Shown piece after piece: positions 9,271-18,093 of a stretch of 64,000 nt of DNA. The number at the start of each line of letters is the position of its first letter. Positions within the stretch are counted from its first letter, which is position 1. Made by a program: the position numbers and the translations under genes. The stretch lies in assembly GCF_027924665.1 (NCBI RefSeq), contig NZ_AP027043.1:806001-870000 (forward strand), written 5' to 3'. The stretch comes from Flavobacterium sp. GSB-24. GTDB lineage: Bacteria; Bacteroidota; Bacteroidia; Flavobacteriales; Flavobacteriaceae. A model generated the notes under the pieces. That model ran no database searches. It was not told the DNA's origin and worked only from the letters and a program-made list of their open reading frames with translations.

Positions 9271-9310
9271 AAAAATCCTATTTGTTTTTAAAAAGCAAAT
9301 GGGATTTTTA
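9271..9310 (+). terminator. Terminator of the OlsF-type gene
   Basis: AAAAATCCTATTTG and CAAATGGGATTTTT form a G-U-containing stem with a short A/T loop and a T-run. Confidence 0.8.
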
Positions 9311-9325
9311 ATTATATACTAAGTT

Positions 9326-9357
9326 GTGGGCACGAGTGGTATGATAGCACTAGTGGA
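9326..9357. repeat. Decayed REP-like fragment
   Basis: GTGGGCACGAGTGG followed by CTAGTGGAT resembles, at low identity, the minus-strand text GCGGGCACGGATTG near 9950. The two lie in opposite orientation on either side of the 157-residue hypothetical gene. Confidence 0.35.
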
Positions 9358-9363
9358 TAAAAA

Positions 9364-9837
9364 TTAATATTTGATGATATCACCTGTTAATACATTTCTA
9401 TTCTCAATTTCAAATCCATTCTGATCTTCTTCTGTTATTGTATAATATACTACTTCAAAAAAGTCTTTTACTTTTTCCATTCGTATTATTTGATATCTTT
9501 CGGGAAATTTTTTAATTGTCATTGTAATTATTATTTCTTTTTTACCATCAAAATCTTCCTGCCCACAGATTTTGTTATTCTGTTTATTCCAAAATATTTC
9601 TTTAAAAACCATAGTTTTAAAAGTTATGCAATCCTTAATTTCTGTCCTAGTATTTATTATAGAATTTCTTTTATTAGATTCGATATAATTAACCGCTGAG
9701 TCAAATTTTGGAATTGACTCTATACTATAATAACCATTTTCATCAGGTTCATAAAAATAATCTTCTTCATTAATCATAAAAGTATCCCAATCAACACCTT
9801 TCATTTTATAACTAATCGATATTTCAAATCTTCTCAT
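9364..9837 (-). CDS. Hypothetical protein, 157 residues
   Basis: I do not recognise this family. The product has no signal peptide or membrane segment, is rich in Ile, Lys, Glu and Asn, and alternates hydrophobic residues in a way typical of a small beta-rich cytoplasmic protein (FKTMVFKEIFW, EIIITMTIKKF). It is very A+T-rich compared with the housekeeping genes nearby. It is flanked by REP-like debris (9326-9357 and 9858-10008). Small unknown proteins of this look are often accessory, but nothing in the sequence proves a role. The frame is intact. Confidence 0.6.
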   Translation of the reverse strand: MRRFEISISYKMKGVDWDTFMINEEDYFYEPDENGYYSIESIPKFDSAVNYIESNKRNSIINTRTEIKDCITFKTMVFKEIFWNKQNNKICGQEDFDGKKEIIITMTIKKFPERYQIIRMEKVKDFFEVVYYTITEEDQNGFEIENRNVLTGDIIKY

Positions 9838-9857
9838 TAATATTTCTTTGTTGCTCT

Positions 9858-10008
9858 TTGCCTCTGCTAGCGCTAACGTGATGCTTGAGCCAACAATTTA
9901 AATTAAGTTCTGAATATTTTACTCCTCCACGAGCGTGGATTTGCAATCCGTGCCCGCAAAGATTATCCTCCGCTAACAAGAGCGAGATGCTCGCTATAGC
10001 GGAGGGAT
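9858..10008. repeat. REP-like palindromic element, Bacteroidota type
   Basis: Contains GTGGATTTGCAATCCGTGCC and a stem CTCCGCTA / TAGCGGAG around AGCGAGATGCTCGCT. A degenerate second copy of the AGCATC...TTAGCG pattern lies at 9862-9890. Short open frames here on both strands are inside the repeat and are not called as genes. Confidence 0.6.
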
Positions 10009-10016
10009 TTATAAAT

Positions 10017-10053
10017 AAAAATCCCATTAACCGAAGCAAATGGGATTTTTTTA
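10017..10053 (-). terminator. Terminator of the DUF805 gene
   Basis: AAAAATCCCATT and AATGGGATTTTT form a 12-bp stem just past the minus-strand stop codon. Confidence 0.8.
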
Positions 10054-10073
10054 ATTACAATTTTTTATAAAAA

Positions 10074-10445
10074 CTAGTTAAGATCTTTACCAATCTCTCT
10101 AATATCTTCTAATCGGTTTTTAGGATCTGCTCCATATTGGTTCGGTCCTACAGTACCATCTTGACAAAGTAGATAAATATTATAAAATGGAATAAGAATA
10201 TTCCACCATTCTTTATCAACATCTTGGACTCTTCTAACCGCCACAGCAATTCCAGGAACTAAAACTGCCAAACTATAAATATTACCAATAATTTTTAAAT
10301 TTTCAGAGATTAATCCCGTTACAAAACCAAGAATAGAAGCAATTATAATATTTACCAAAAAGAACATCCAATATTCTTTTCTTCTAGCTCTTCCTTTAAA
10401 ATTTGCGTAATTCTGCAGAACTACTTTTTTGTACATTTCTAACAT
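10074..10445 (-). CDS. DUF805 family membrane protein
   Basis: A 123-residue integral membrane protein. The DUF805 signature FKGRARRKEYW is at about residues 16-26, followed by two or three hydrophobic segments, then RRVQDVDKEWW and a C-terminal tail with GPNQYGADP, all typical of the family. The function of the family is unknown. The start could also be the ATG three codons downstream. The next gene on this strand is another small membrane protein of the TM2 family, but the two are separated by a terminator. Confidence 0.9.
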   Translation of the reverse strand: MLEMYKKVVLQNYANFKGRARRKEYWMFFLVNIIIASILGFVTGLISENLKIIGNIYSLAVLVPGIAVAVRRVQDVDKEWWNILIPFYNIYLLCQDGTVGPNQYGADPKNRLEDIREIGKDLN

Positions 10446-10590
10446 AATAAAATCTTTATAATTCCCCTACTCTTAAGGATTTTCAGTTACTCCATTAATC
10501 ATTTTAACAAAGTGCAAGATTACCTACTTAAGAATCTATGTACAGGACCTAAAAGTTTTTTTTATGATAGAAAAAGACATTTTTTGACAT

Positions 10591-10626
10591 AAAAAAATCC
10601 CACTCATTTCTGAATGGGATTTTTTA
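10591..10626 (-). terminator. Terminator of the TM2-domain gene
   Basis: AAAAAAATCCCACTCA / TGAATGGGATTTTTT with a tiny loop, directly after the minus-strand stop. Confidence 0.8.
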
Positions 10627-10641
10627 ATATGTATGTTTAGC

Positions 10642-10920
10642 TTAAAACCAGCCTTTTTTACCAACTTGGTAAGTTTGGTAAAAATCTTCATCTGATTTTG
10701 TTAAGTAAATAATTCCTTCGATAAATCCGATTATTCCACCAACACCACACGTAACTACACTAATTACTATTTGTATAATACCTTCTTGAGTATATCCCAA
10801 AATAAATTTGTGAATACCTAGATATCCAAAAATAATTCCCATAATTCCAGCTAATACTTTTTTATTCTCTTGTCTTGGTTGTGACGGGGTATTCCAACTT
10901 TCTGGTTTTGTAGTTTCCAT
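10642..10920 (-). CDS. TM2 domain-containing membrane protein
   Basis: A 92-residue protein with a short Pro/Gln/Asn-rich cytoplasmic N-terminus and two membrane helices. The TM2 pattern is clear: KKVLAGIMGIIFGYLGIHKF, then GYTQEGIIQ, a second helix with CGVGGIIGFIEGI, and a YLTKSDEDF tail. In TM2 proteins the GxxGxHxF motif joins the first helix to a short loop. The biochemical role is not established. Monocistronic with its own terminator. Confidence 0.9.
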   Translation of the reverse strand: METTKPESWNTPSQPRQENKKVLAGIMGIIFGYLGIHKFILGYTQEGIIQIVISVVTCGVGGIIGFIEGIIYLTKSDEDFYQTYQVGKKGWF

Positions 10921-11090
10921 TGTTTACAGTATTTAATTAATTATTAATTCCAACTTTTTACAAATTCAAAGAATTAATTTAGATCCATTCTTTAAAGTTT
11001 GAAACAATATTATTAAAAATCAGCAAATAAAACTAATAACAAAAGTAAAATTTACAGGAAAAGACTCGTTATTTAATCTTAACAACCAAA

Positions 11091-12041
11091 TTATTTAACT
11101 TTATAAACTGCTTTAATTTTATCGACAATAACCTGCGCTAAACGTTCGTGGCTTTCAAAAGTCCATCCTGCAATATGAGGAGTCAGTAGAACATTTTTTG
11201 CTTCCAGAAGATATTGAAACGCCTCTGGAGTATTTTTATCTTGAAAAAGTGTTTCGAAAGAAAGTTTCTCATACTCCAAAACATCCAATCCTGCTCCTAA
11301 TACCTTTTTTGCTTGCATAGCTTCAACTAAATCGGCCGTAACTATATTTTTACCGCGAGAAGTATTAATGATCCAAAATGGCTTTTTAAATGCGTTTATA
11401 AAATTTGTATTGACCATTTTATCCGTTTCTGGTGTCCATGGAAGATGAAGACTTAAAACATCTGTTTTTTCTTGTAATTCTGCTAATGAAACTTGTTTAG
11501 CATTTTCGTCTCCAACATTATCCAAAATATCATAACATAAAACCTCAGTATCAAAACCTCGCAGTTTTTTAGCAAAAGCTTTTCCCATATTTCCATAACC
11601 AATAATACCGACAGTTTTTAAATCTAGTTCATGACCTCGGTTGCTTTCTCTGTTCCATTGACCCGCTTTAACTTCTGCATCGGCTTGGTTTAAGTTGTTG
11701 AATAAAGATAAAATAACGCCCAGCGAATGTTCTGCAACAGCGTTGCGATTACCTTCTGGAGCAGCAATAAGATGAATTCCTTTCAAAGAAGCATACTCAC
11801 AATCAATACTTTCCAGACCTGCACCGACTCTTGCAATAAATTGCAACTTTGTTGCACGGTCTAAAAATGTCTTATCAATCTTAAAACGACTGCGAATTAC
11901 GATGCCGTTATAATCTTGTATTTTTGCTTCTATTTCTTCTTTTGAAGATTTGAAATCAGCGTGATTTTCGAAACCTGCATCTTCTAATTGATTCCAAAGT
12001 ATTGGATTATTGCTGTCGATATGAAGAATTTTTATGCTCAT
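11091..12041 (-). CDS. D-isomer 2-hydroxyacid dehydrogenase (SerA-like)
   Basis: A 316-residue NAD-dependent dehydrogenase, cytoplasmic. The Rossmann fingerprint is VGIIGYGNMGKAFAKKL (about residues 143-159), and the catalytic Arg, Glu and His are in NTSRGKNIV, DVLEYEK and LLTPHIAGW. It is most like D-3-phosphoglycerate dehydrogenase but lacks the C-terminal ACT domain, as do many short Bacteroidota forms. Serine biosynthesis is therefore plausible, but substrate preference is not certain. A good promoter lies just upstream. Confidence 0.88.
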   Translation of the reverse strand: MSIKILHIDSNNPILWNQLEDAGFENHADFKSSKEEIEAKIQDYNGIVIRSRFKIDKTFLDRATKLQFIARVGAGLESIDCEYASLKGIHLIAAPEGNRNAVAEHSLGVILSLFNNLNQADAEVKAGQWNRESNRGHELDLKTVGIIGYGNMGKAFAKKLRGFDTEVLCYDILDNVGDENAKQVSLAELQEKTDVLSLHLPWTPETDKMVNTNFINAFKKPFWIINTSRGKNIVTADLVEAMQAKKVLGAGLDVLEYEKLSFETLFQDKNTPEAFQYLLEAKNVLLTPHIAGWTFESHERLAQVIVDKIKAVYKVK

Positions 12042-12064
12042 TATTTTTCAAATTTTATACTAAA

Positions 12065-12092
12065 CAAAAATACGGTTAATTTAATATCGCAA
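12065..12092 (-). promoter_or_regulatory. Promoter of the hydroxyacid dehydrogenase gene
   Basis: On the minus strand, TTG is followed after 17 bases by TATTTTTG, matching the Bacteroidota consensus. The -7 element ends 23 bases before the start codon. Confidence 0.5.
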
Positions 12093-12203
12093 ACGTCCAA
12101 AGGCGCAAAGTTTTTTATACTGATTTCTTTCTGGAACAAGGAATATAAACTTGGAGTCTTTTGTGACTTGGCGACTAAACTTTTTTATTGGTCAGATTTT
12201 TTC

Positions 12204-12211
12204 TAACTTTG
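12204..12211 (+). promoter_or_regulatory. Candidate -7 element for nhaA (TAACTTTG)
   Basis: TAnnTTTG match 51 bases upstream of the preferred nhaA start. It falls inside the longer frame that begins at 12188, which argues against that longer start. Confidence 0.4.
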
Positions 12212-12262
12212 AAAATACAAGGATTGCATAAATCCATCTATAAATCTTCAGAATTCTCCGAA

Positions 12263-13408
12263 ATGAAATTAACCAAAACCTTTACAGCTTTTTTTGAAAA
12301 TGAAAAATCAGGAGGAATTATCTTGCTCTTTGTCACGATTTTATCTCTTTATCTGGCCAATTCTTCTTTTCAAATACACTATACAGAATTTTGGGAAAGA
12401 GAAATTGCCGGACATTCTATAACAGATTGGATTAACGACGGCTTAATGACGATTTTCTTTCTGTTAATCGGATTGGAATTGGAACGCGAAATTTATCACG
12501 GTGAATTATCGAACATAAAGAATGCTTCGTTACCTATAATGGCTGCTTTTGGCGGAATGCTTGTTCCGGCTGCAATTTTCCTCGTTTTAAATTACGGAAC
12601 TACAACCCAAAATGGAGCTGGAATTCCGATGGCAACAGATATTGCTTTTGCAATTGGGATTTTATCGCTTCTAGGAAATAAAGTTCCTGCTTCCTTAAAA
12701 GTATTTTTAACGGCGCTTGCTGTTATTGATGACTTGGGCGCTATTATAGTAATTGCCATTTTTTACACAACCTCCATCTCATTTCTAAATCTTGGAATCG
12801 CTCTGGCAATCTGGGGTTTTCTTTTTGTTTTAAATCGAATGAAAATTCACAATTTGATTCCGTATATCATTGGAGGAATTGTAATGTGGTACTTTATGCT
12901 CAACTCCGGAGTTCACGCAACGATAACGGGCGTCATTTTAGCATTTGTAATTCCGTTTGGAGATGGAAGCGAGAAAACATCTTCATACAAACTACAGCAT
13001 TTTCTGCACAAGCCGGTAGCCTTTTTTATTTTGCCTTTATTTGCTGTAGCCAATACTGCGCTCACAATTACCGAAAATTGGCATGCAGGATTGAACCATG
13101 CGAATACTTACGGAATTATTCTTGGACTTGTAATTGGTAAACCGCTGGGAATTTTACTTTTCTCTTCTGTTGGTGTAACGGCGGGGTTATGTGTTTTGCC
13201 CAAAAACTTAAAATGGACTCATATTTTAGGTGCCGGAATGCTCGGCGGTATTGGTTTTACTATGTCGATCTTTATAACTGTTTTGGCTTTTAAAAATCCT
13301 GAAATAATTGTTTTTTCTAAAATAGCGATTCTTATTGCCTCTTTTCTAGCTGGACTTTTGGGTTTTGTTTACTTAAAATATATTTTAAATAAAAACACAG
13401 CAATCTAA
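12263..13408 (+). CDS. nhaA: Na+/H+ antiporter NhaA
   Basis: Inner-membrane electrogenic antiporter that exports sodium in exchange for protons, 381 residues. About twelve hydrophobic segments are visible. The ion-binding region is intact: MATDIAFAIGILSLLG and then the paired aspartates of ALAVIDDLGAI. The ending GGIGFTMSIFI is also typical. The chosen start MKLTKTFTAFFENEKSGG fits the family; a frame opening at 12188 adds 25 residues that do not. A small lipoprotein gene follows after 10 bases and is probably co-transcribed. Confidence 0.96.
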   Translation: MKLTKTFTAFFENEKSGGIILLFVTILSLYLANSSFQIHYTEFWEREIAGHSITDWINDGLMTIFFLLIGLELEREIYHGELSNIKNASLPIMAAFGGMLVPAAIFLVLNYGTTTQNGAGIPMATDIAFAIGILSLLGNKVPASLKVFLTALAVIDDLGAIIVIAIFYTTSISFLNLGIALAIWGFLFVLNRMKIHNLIPYIIGGIVMWYFMLNSGVHATITGVILAFVIPFGDGSEKTSSYKLQHFLHKPVAFFILPLFAVANTALTITENWHAGLNHANTYGIILGLVIGKPLGILLFSSVGVTAGLCVLPKNLKWTHILGAGMLGGIGFTMSIFITVLAFKNPEIIVFSKIAILIASFLAGLLGFVYLKYILNKNTAI

Positions 13409-13418
13409 TCTAATCGTT

Positions 13419-13925
13419 ATGAGTAAAATTCGCTTTTTTTTCCTGCTGATTTTCTATTTTGGACTGCTGTCCTGCAATCAGAAAACAGAAAAGATTTCTT
13501 CTGAGAAAAATTTGAAAGAAGAAATAAATGTATCAAAAGTAAATTCTAAAGATGAAATTGAAGGAACTTACACAGATTCTGGCGATTGTAATATATCGTT
13601 GATCATTTCAAAAATTAAAAATGATTATCAATATGTTTTTAAAACAAGTGTTCGAACTTTAAAAGGAAAAGCGACTTACTCACATAGTAGTTCTGGTGAA
13701 AACTATTTAACTCTAGAAGGAATTCAGTGGGATGAATATGAAGGCGACATTAGTAATGAAAACGAAAATGATTCGATTCCACCGAAAGAATTAGAAATCC
13801 CAGTTGGAATTGATGCTTTATATGTGAAAGACACTTTAACGATTCAAAATTACGGGAATGCGATGAATTCGTATACCAAGATTTCTGAATGCGGTTTGAA
13901 GTATATTCAGCTTATTAAGAAGTAA
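13419..13925 (+). CDS. Hypothetical lipoprotein, 168 residues
   Basis: A hydrophobic signal peptide ends at GLLSCNQ, a good lipobox, so the mature protein is a lipid-anchored envelope protein. After a Lys/Glu/Ser-rich linker comes a compact domain with two further cysteines, one in DSGDCNISLII and one in ISECGLKYI, which could pair. I do not recognise the family. It starts 10 bases after nhaA and is likely part of the same transcript, but no functional link is apparent. Confidence 0.8.
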   Translation: MSKIRFFFLLIFYFGLLSCNQKTEKISSEKNLKEEINVSKVNSKDEIEGTYTDSGDCNISLIISKIKNDYQYVFKTSVRTLKGKATYSHSSSGENYLTLEGIQWDEYEGDISNENENDSIPPKELEIPVGIDALYVKDTLTIQNYGNAMNSYTKISECGLKYIQLIKK

Positions 13926-13936
13926 ATAATTCCAAA

Positions 13937-13960
13937 TTTTAAATTCCAAATTCCAATTTT
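13937..13960. repeat. Left arm of a 24-bp perfect inverted repeat flanking the cytochrome gene
   Basis: The arm is an AAATTCCAAATTCC-type sequence. It is an exact reverse complement of 14423-14446. A related copy occurs at 18064-18088. Confidence 0.85.
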
Positions 13961-13972
13961 AAATGTAGGCGA

Positions 13973-14389
13973 GTGAATAGAATTCGACAAATATTATTTA
14001 TTTCAATTTCTTCTATAATTGTATTGGTTGGAACAATCTTCTATGAAATAAAGACATATAAAGCATCTGAAAACTGGTATTGTCAAACACCTATTCCCAC
14101 TTTTTGTGGCACTGCAAACTTATCTGAAAATCAAGAAAAAGGAAAAGAAATATTCAATTCAAATTGTGCTGCTTGTCATAAACTTGATGCCAGGAGTACT
14201 GGACCAGCACTACGTAATGTAGATTCGATTGTTTTTATGAAATGGATAATCAATAAAAATCATAAAATCGATAGTGCAAAAATTGAAAATTTGGGATTAG
14301 ATTATCACAGAACAAAATTCACAGAATACGTAAAAGAAAAAGAAATCGCCTTAATAATAGAATATTGTTCAACGAAAAAAGACTATTAA
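13973..14389 (+). CDS. Small membrane-anchored c-type cytochrome
   Basis: A 138-residue protein with an N-terminal uncleaved or signal-type membrane segment (about residues 6-24) and one haem-binding motif, CAACHK, near residues 64-69, followed by GPALRNV. This fits a periplasm-facing class I cytochrome c that carries electrons. Two more cysteines lie before the haem motif (WYCQTPIPTFCG) and one near the C-terminus. The distal Met ligand is not obvious. The start is GTG; the frame closes upstream without an ATG. The gene and its leader are framed by 24-bp inverted repeats. Confidence 0.8.
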   Translation: MNRIRQILFISISSIIVLVGTIFYEIKTYKASENWYCQTPIPTFCGTANLSENQEKGKEIFNSNCAACHKLDARSTGPALRNVDSIVFMKWIINKNHKIDSAKIENLGLDYHRTKFTEYVKEKEIALIIEYCSTKKDY

Positions 14390-14422
14390 TATCTAAAACA
14401 AAAAAATCCCAAACCCAATGAT

Positions 14423-14446
14423 AAAATTGGAATTTGGAATTTAAAA
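14423..14446. repeat. Right arm of the inverted repeat flanking the cytochrome gene
   Basis: Exact reverse complement of 13937-13960. The similarity continues imperfectly outward (ATTTGGAATTTC). It lies between the convergent cytochrome and proC genes and could also help termination. Confidence 0.85.
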
Positions 14447-14468
14447 ATATTTGGAATTTCTTTAAAAC

Positions 14469-15245
14469 CTACCCTTTGATTTGCTTCAAAGAAGTCTTAA
14501 TTCCTTTGATTAAGGACGAACTGAAACCATTGTGTTCCATTTCGTTTAAACCTACGATTGTACAGCCTTGCGGCGTTGTTACACGATCGATTAATTGTTC
14601 TGGATGCACTTTCTCTTCTAAAAGCATTTTCGCGGCACCTTTTACCGTTTGAGCCGCAATTGCAAGAGCGGTATTAGAATCAAATCCTATCTCGATTCCT
14701 GCCTGCATAGAAGCACGAATATAACGTAATGCATACGCAGTACCGCACGCGCCTAAAACAGTCGCTGCATCCATTAATTTTTCGTCGATTACAGGAGCTG
14801 TTCCTAAATCTTGGAATAAGTCAACAATTGGCGAAGCATTTGCTGCGTATTTTTCAGGAAAAGAAATACAAGTTGCCGATTCTCCAAACTGCGCAGCAAT
14901 ATTGGGCATAATTCGAACAACTGGATATTCGTTATTTGTTTTAGACTGTAAAACATCAAGCGATAATCCGCTGACAGCCGAAGCAATTGTCTTATTTTGA
15001 ATAACTGGCAGAATTTCAGCCAAAACAGTATCGACTTGATACGGTTTTATGGTTAAAATCACTACATCAGCTTCTTGAATATTGTGTTTGTTATCGTTAG
15101 AAACTGCAATTCCGTATTCTGTTAAATATTGAATACTTGCTGTGTTTCTTCTTGTAACGGTAACTTGGTTGTTTTTTGAAAATTTAGCGATTCCCAAGGC
15201 AATAGAAACCCCAAGGTTTCCTCCTCCAATAATGTGTACTTTCAT
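14469..15245 (-). CDS. proC: Pyrroline-5-carboxylate reductase
   Basis: Catalyses the last step of proline synthesis, reducing pyrroline-5-carboxylate with NAD(P)H. The 258-residue product opens with the dinucleotide-binding loop VHIIGGGNLGVSIALGIA, has the LTIKPYQVDTVL block and RIMPNIAAQFGES, and ends with the signature TVLGACGTAYALRYI ... VTTPQGCTIVGLNEME. Length and motif order are normal. The gene is alone, convergent with the cytochrome gene. Confidence 0.95.
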   Translation of the reverse strand: MKVHIIGGGNLGVSIALGIAKFSKNNQVTVTRRNTASIQYLTEYGIAVSNDNKHNIQEADVVILTIKPYQVDTVLAEILPVIQNKTIASAVSGLSLDVLQSKTNNEYPVVRIMPNIAAQFGESATCISFPEKYAANASPIVDLFQDLGTAPVIDEKLMDAATVLGACGTAYALRYIRASMQAGIEIGFDSNTALAIAAQTVKGAAKMLLEEKVHPEQLIDRVTTPQGCTIVGLNEMEHNGFSSSLIKGIKTSLKQIKG

Positions 15246-15357
15246 TCTTCTTGGTTTGAATTTATGATGAACTGATTAACAGTATATTTTCCGCCTGTAA
15301 ATTACGCAGTTTTTAGAGATCTTAAATCACTGTAAACGGCTAATTTGTGGCAAAAAT

Positions 15358-16707
15358 CTAAAATCCAAGAATCAAATTGGCCACGCCGAAGTAAAGCATA
15401 ATTCCGAATACGTCGTTTGTGGTTGTGATAAATGGACCAGTCGCAATTGCGGGGTCAATTTTATTTTTATTCAAGAAAAGCGGTACTAAAGTTCCTAAAG
15501 TGGCCGCAAACAAAATCACTACAATCATTGAAATCGAAATTGCAAATCCCACTAAATACTGCTGATACATGACAGAATGATAGCCTAAAAGCAATAATGA
15601 GATTATACTTCCCGAAATCATAGAAACGGTAATTTCTTTAGTAAAGTAAGCACGGCTGAAATCTTTTAAAGTTCCATTTGCCAAACCTTGCACAACGATT
15701 GCCGAAGCCTGAACTCCGATATTTCCTGCGGTTGCTGAAAGCAAAGGCACAAAAATGATTAAAGTAGAATATTTTTGAAACGTTGCTTCGTTTCCTTTTA
15801 AAACAAAAGAAGCTACAATTTCAATCACCATTCCAATTAAAAGCCAAGGTAAACGTGCTTTTGTTAATTCATAAACGCTGTCATTCGATTCAACGTCCTG
15901 CGTAATACCCGCTGCTAACTGGTAATCTTTATCAGCTTCTTCCTTGATTACGTCTACGATATCGTCAATAGTAATTCTTCCTACCAAACGACCTAATTCG
16001 TCCACAACCGGAATCGCCTCTAAGTCATATTTCTGCATGATACGAGCAACCTCAACGTCTTCTGTATCAACATTTACAAAATTTAATTTTCGGATGTAAA
16101 CTTCTCCAATCTGAGTTTTGGTAGAAGAAGTCAGCAGATCTTTAAGAGAAAGTCTTCCTTTCAGTCGGTTTTCATCATCCACTACATAAATAGAATGAAC
16201 TCTCGAAACATTCTCTGCCTGAATTCTCATTTCTTTAACGCAGGTCAAGACGTTCCAGTTTTCATTTACTTTTACAAGCTCTTTTCCCATTAAACCACCA
16301 GCCGTGTTTTCGTCGTAACGCAAAAGATCAACAATGTCTTTGGCGTGTTCAACGTCATTCAGCTCTGAGATTACCTCTGCTTTTATTTCTTGCGAAAGTT
16401 CAGCGATAATATCGGCAGCATCGTTGGTTTCAAGCTCATCAAGCTCTTCTGCAATTTCTTTTGGTGAAAGTCGGCTTAAGATATTCTCACGCAGATCTTC
16501 TTCTAATTCTAGAAGAATTTCGGCTGTTTTATCACTATCTAAAACCTTAAAGATATAAGTGGCCTCGTCGAAATCTAATTCGTCTAAGATTTCGGCAATA
16601 TCAGCGTGGTGCATATCATTAAGTAAAACTTCAAGTTCGTTGTCGTTTTTCTTATTGATTAGTTCTTCTAACTGATGTATAAATTCTCTACTAACTTTGA
16701 ACTCCAT
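15358..16707 (-). CDS. mgtE: Magnesium transporter MgtE
   Basis: A 449-residue Mg2+ channel. Residues about 20-125 form the acidic MgtE N-domain of helical repeats ([20 protein letters not shown]), about 130-255 are two CBS domains ([19 protein letters not shown] and [20 protein letters not shown]), and the last 180 residues carry five membrane helices with the family signature [14 protein letters not shown]. The cytosolic domains sense Mg2+ and gate the pore. Its first 17 bases overlap the end of rsmA, so the two are translated from one message. Confidence 0.96.
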   Translation of the reverse strand: MEFKVSREFIHQLEELINKKNDNELEVLLNDMHHADIAEILDELDFDEATYIFKVLDSDKTAEILLELEEDLRENILSRLSPKEIAEELDELETNDAADIIAELSQEIKAEVISELNDVEHAKDIVDLLRYDENTAGGLMGKELVKVNENWNVLTCVKEMRIQAENVSRVHSIYVVDDENRLKGRLSLKDLLTSSTKTQIGEVYIRKLNFVNVDTEDVEVARIMQKYDLEAIPVVDELGRLVGRITIDDIVDVIKEEADKDYQLAAGITQDVESNDSVYELTKARLPWLLIGMVIEIVASFVLKGNEATFQKYSTLIIFVPLLSATAGNIGVQASAIVVQGLANGTLKDFSRAYFTKEITVSMISGSIISLLLLGYHSVMYQQYLVGFAISISMIVVILFAATLGTLVPLFLNKNKIDPAIATGPFITTTNDVFGIMLYFGVANLILGF

Positions 16708-17476
16708 CGGTTTCTATTTTTAGAGTTAGTTCAATAAATTCATCGACGCTTAGCTGCTCCGGACGTTTATCAAAGATAGTGTCTTCTCGCAATTTGTCTG
16801 ATAAATTTAATGTTTTCAAACTGTTACGTAATGTTTTTCGTCTCTGCTGAAAGGCGGTTTTTACAACTGTAAAAAATAGTCTTTCGCTGCAAGGAAGACT
16901 GTAATCTTCCTTTCGGGTCATTCTCATCACACCCGACTTGACCTTGGGCGGAGGAATAAAAACGTTTTCATCAACCGTAAACAGATACTCTGTAGTATAG
17001 AAAGCCTGAGCTAAAACTGATAATATTCCGTACGTTTTTGAGCCTTTCTTTTCGCAGATACGCTCAGCAACTTCTTTCTGAAACATTCCAGAAAACTCTG
17101 GAATCTGATGTTTAAGATCTAATGTCCTAAAAACGATCTGTGAAGAAATATTGTACGGAAAGTTTCCAATTATAGCAAACTGTTTGTCTTGGTAAACTTC
17201 ATTTATGTTATACTTCAGGAAATCCTGAGAGATAATTTTGTCTTTTAATTTTGGATAATGTGCGTCCAAATACGCTACAGATTCTGTATCGATTTCTATA
17301 ACATGTGTCGTAATTGGCTTTTCAAGCAAATACTTAGTAAGCACACCCATCCCTGGTCCTATTTCTAAAACCTCATCGTACCCTTTCAGACTTAAAGTGT
17401 CTGCAATAGCTTTTGCCACGCTTTCGTCTTTAAGAAAGTGCTGTCCTAAATGTTTTTTGGCTTTTACTTTTTCCAT
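16691..17476 (-). CDS. rsmA: 16S rRNA dimethyladenosine transferase
   Basis: RsmA (KsgA) dimethylates two adjacent adenosines near the 3' end of 16S rRNA during small-subunit assembly. The 261-residue protein begins with [15 protein letters not shown], has the S-adenosylmethionine motif [16 protein letters not shown] and the catalytic [11 protein letters not shown], and ends with a normal helical C-terminal domain. The pairing of rsmA with mgtE, with a 17-base overlap, is an arrangement I associate with Bacteroidota. Confidence 0.96.
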   Translation of the reverse strand: MEKVKAKKHLGQHFLKDESVAKAIADTLSLKGYDEVLEIGPGMGVLTKYLLEKPITTHVIEIDTESVAYLDAHYPKLKDKIISQDFLKYNINEVYQDKQFAIIGNFPYNISSQIVFRTLDLKHQIPEFSGMFQKEVAERICEKKGSKTYGILSVLAQAFYTTEYLFTVDENVFIPPPKVKSGVMRMTRKEDYSLPCSERLFFTVVKTAFQQRRKTLRNSLKTLNLSDKLREDTIFDKRPEQLSVDEFIELTLKIETDGVQS

Positions 17477-17502
17477 TTTATATCTTGTTTGCCGCGAGGG
17501 CG

Positions 17503-17510
17503 CAAAAGTA
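17503..17510 (-). promoter_or_regulatory. Candidate -7 element for rsmA-mgtE (TACTTTTG)
   Basis: TAnnTTTG match on the minus strand, 27 bases before the rsmA start. No well-placed TTG. Confidence 0.35.
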
Positions 17511-17571
17511 TTCTTTTTGCTGTAAAGGCACTAAGAAACAAAGCTTTATTTTTTTGCTTTTTTTGCCACAA

Positions 17572-17589
17572 TCCCGATAGCTATCGGGA
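17572..17589. repeat. Perfect 18-bp palindrome
   Basis: TCCCGATAGCTATCGGGA, between rsmA and the DUF4286 gene, in a stretch of CAAAG-type degenerate repeats. Confidence 0.8.
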
Positions 17590-17663
17590 CAAAGACACAA
17601 ATATTTAGTTTTTTCTTCTCAATTATAATACTAAAAACTGCGAATGTGACTGAATACTAAAAC

Positions 17664-17975
17664 CTAGTGTTCCGAAATAACTTCTAACTCTGTTCTGAAA
17701 GAAAGCACTTTATCCGCAAATAACCCCAAAGCTTCTCTGTGAAATTCTGGTTCATCTTCGATATAAAACTTATCCAAAGTTTCTTTGCTGTCTGTTACAT
17801 ATTGAACAGAATACGTAATTCCGCCCATTTCTTCTTCAACCAAAACTTTTACAATTCTAGCCGATGAAAATTTATTAGTAGCCAGAATTTCTGGTATGTG
17901 TTTTTCCTGCATCCATTTTAGCCATTGGTCGTGAACGCTTTCGTGTATGTTTGTGGTAACGTTGTAAATAATCAT
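17664..17975 (-). CDS. DUF4286 family protein
   Basis: A 103-residue cytoplasmic protein starting MIIYNVTTNIHESVHDQWLK, which matches the DUF4286 pattern. The fold is likely a ferredoxin-like dimeric alpha/beta barrel: an opening strand, a helix with HDQWLKWMQEKHIPEIL, then VQYVTDSKETLDKF. The function is unknown. It is separated from the TPR gene by a repeat-bearing spacer but could share a transcript with it. Confidence 0.8.
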   Translation of the reverse strand: MIIYNVTTNIHESVHDQWLKWMQEKHIPEILATNKFSSARIVKVLVEEEMGGITYSVQYVTDSKETLDKFYIEDEPEFHREALGLFADKVLSFRTELEVISEH

Positions 17976-18063
17976 TTTTTTCTAAGGTTCTGAGATGCTA
18001 AGATTCTAAGGTTCTGAGTTTTTTCTCTAAACTTAAAATGATCTCATTATTAATTCTTTTCAG

Positions 18064-18088
18064 TTTGGAATTTGGAATTTAAAATATT
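18064..18088. repeat. Dispersed repeat of the GGAATTTGGAATTT family
   Basis: Nearly the same sequence as the arms at 13937-13960 and 14423-14446, here as a single copy downstream of the TPR gene. Confidence 0.7.
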
Positions 18089-18093
18089 AGAAT

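Noticed and set aside
9824..10070. Two overlapping frames of 61 and 71 residues on opposite strands
   Set aside because: Both lie inside the REP-like element and a terminator.
12188..12262. Longer nhaA start
   Set aside because: It adds 25 residues before the family-typical start and overlaps a promoter-like octamer.
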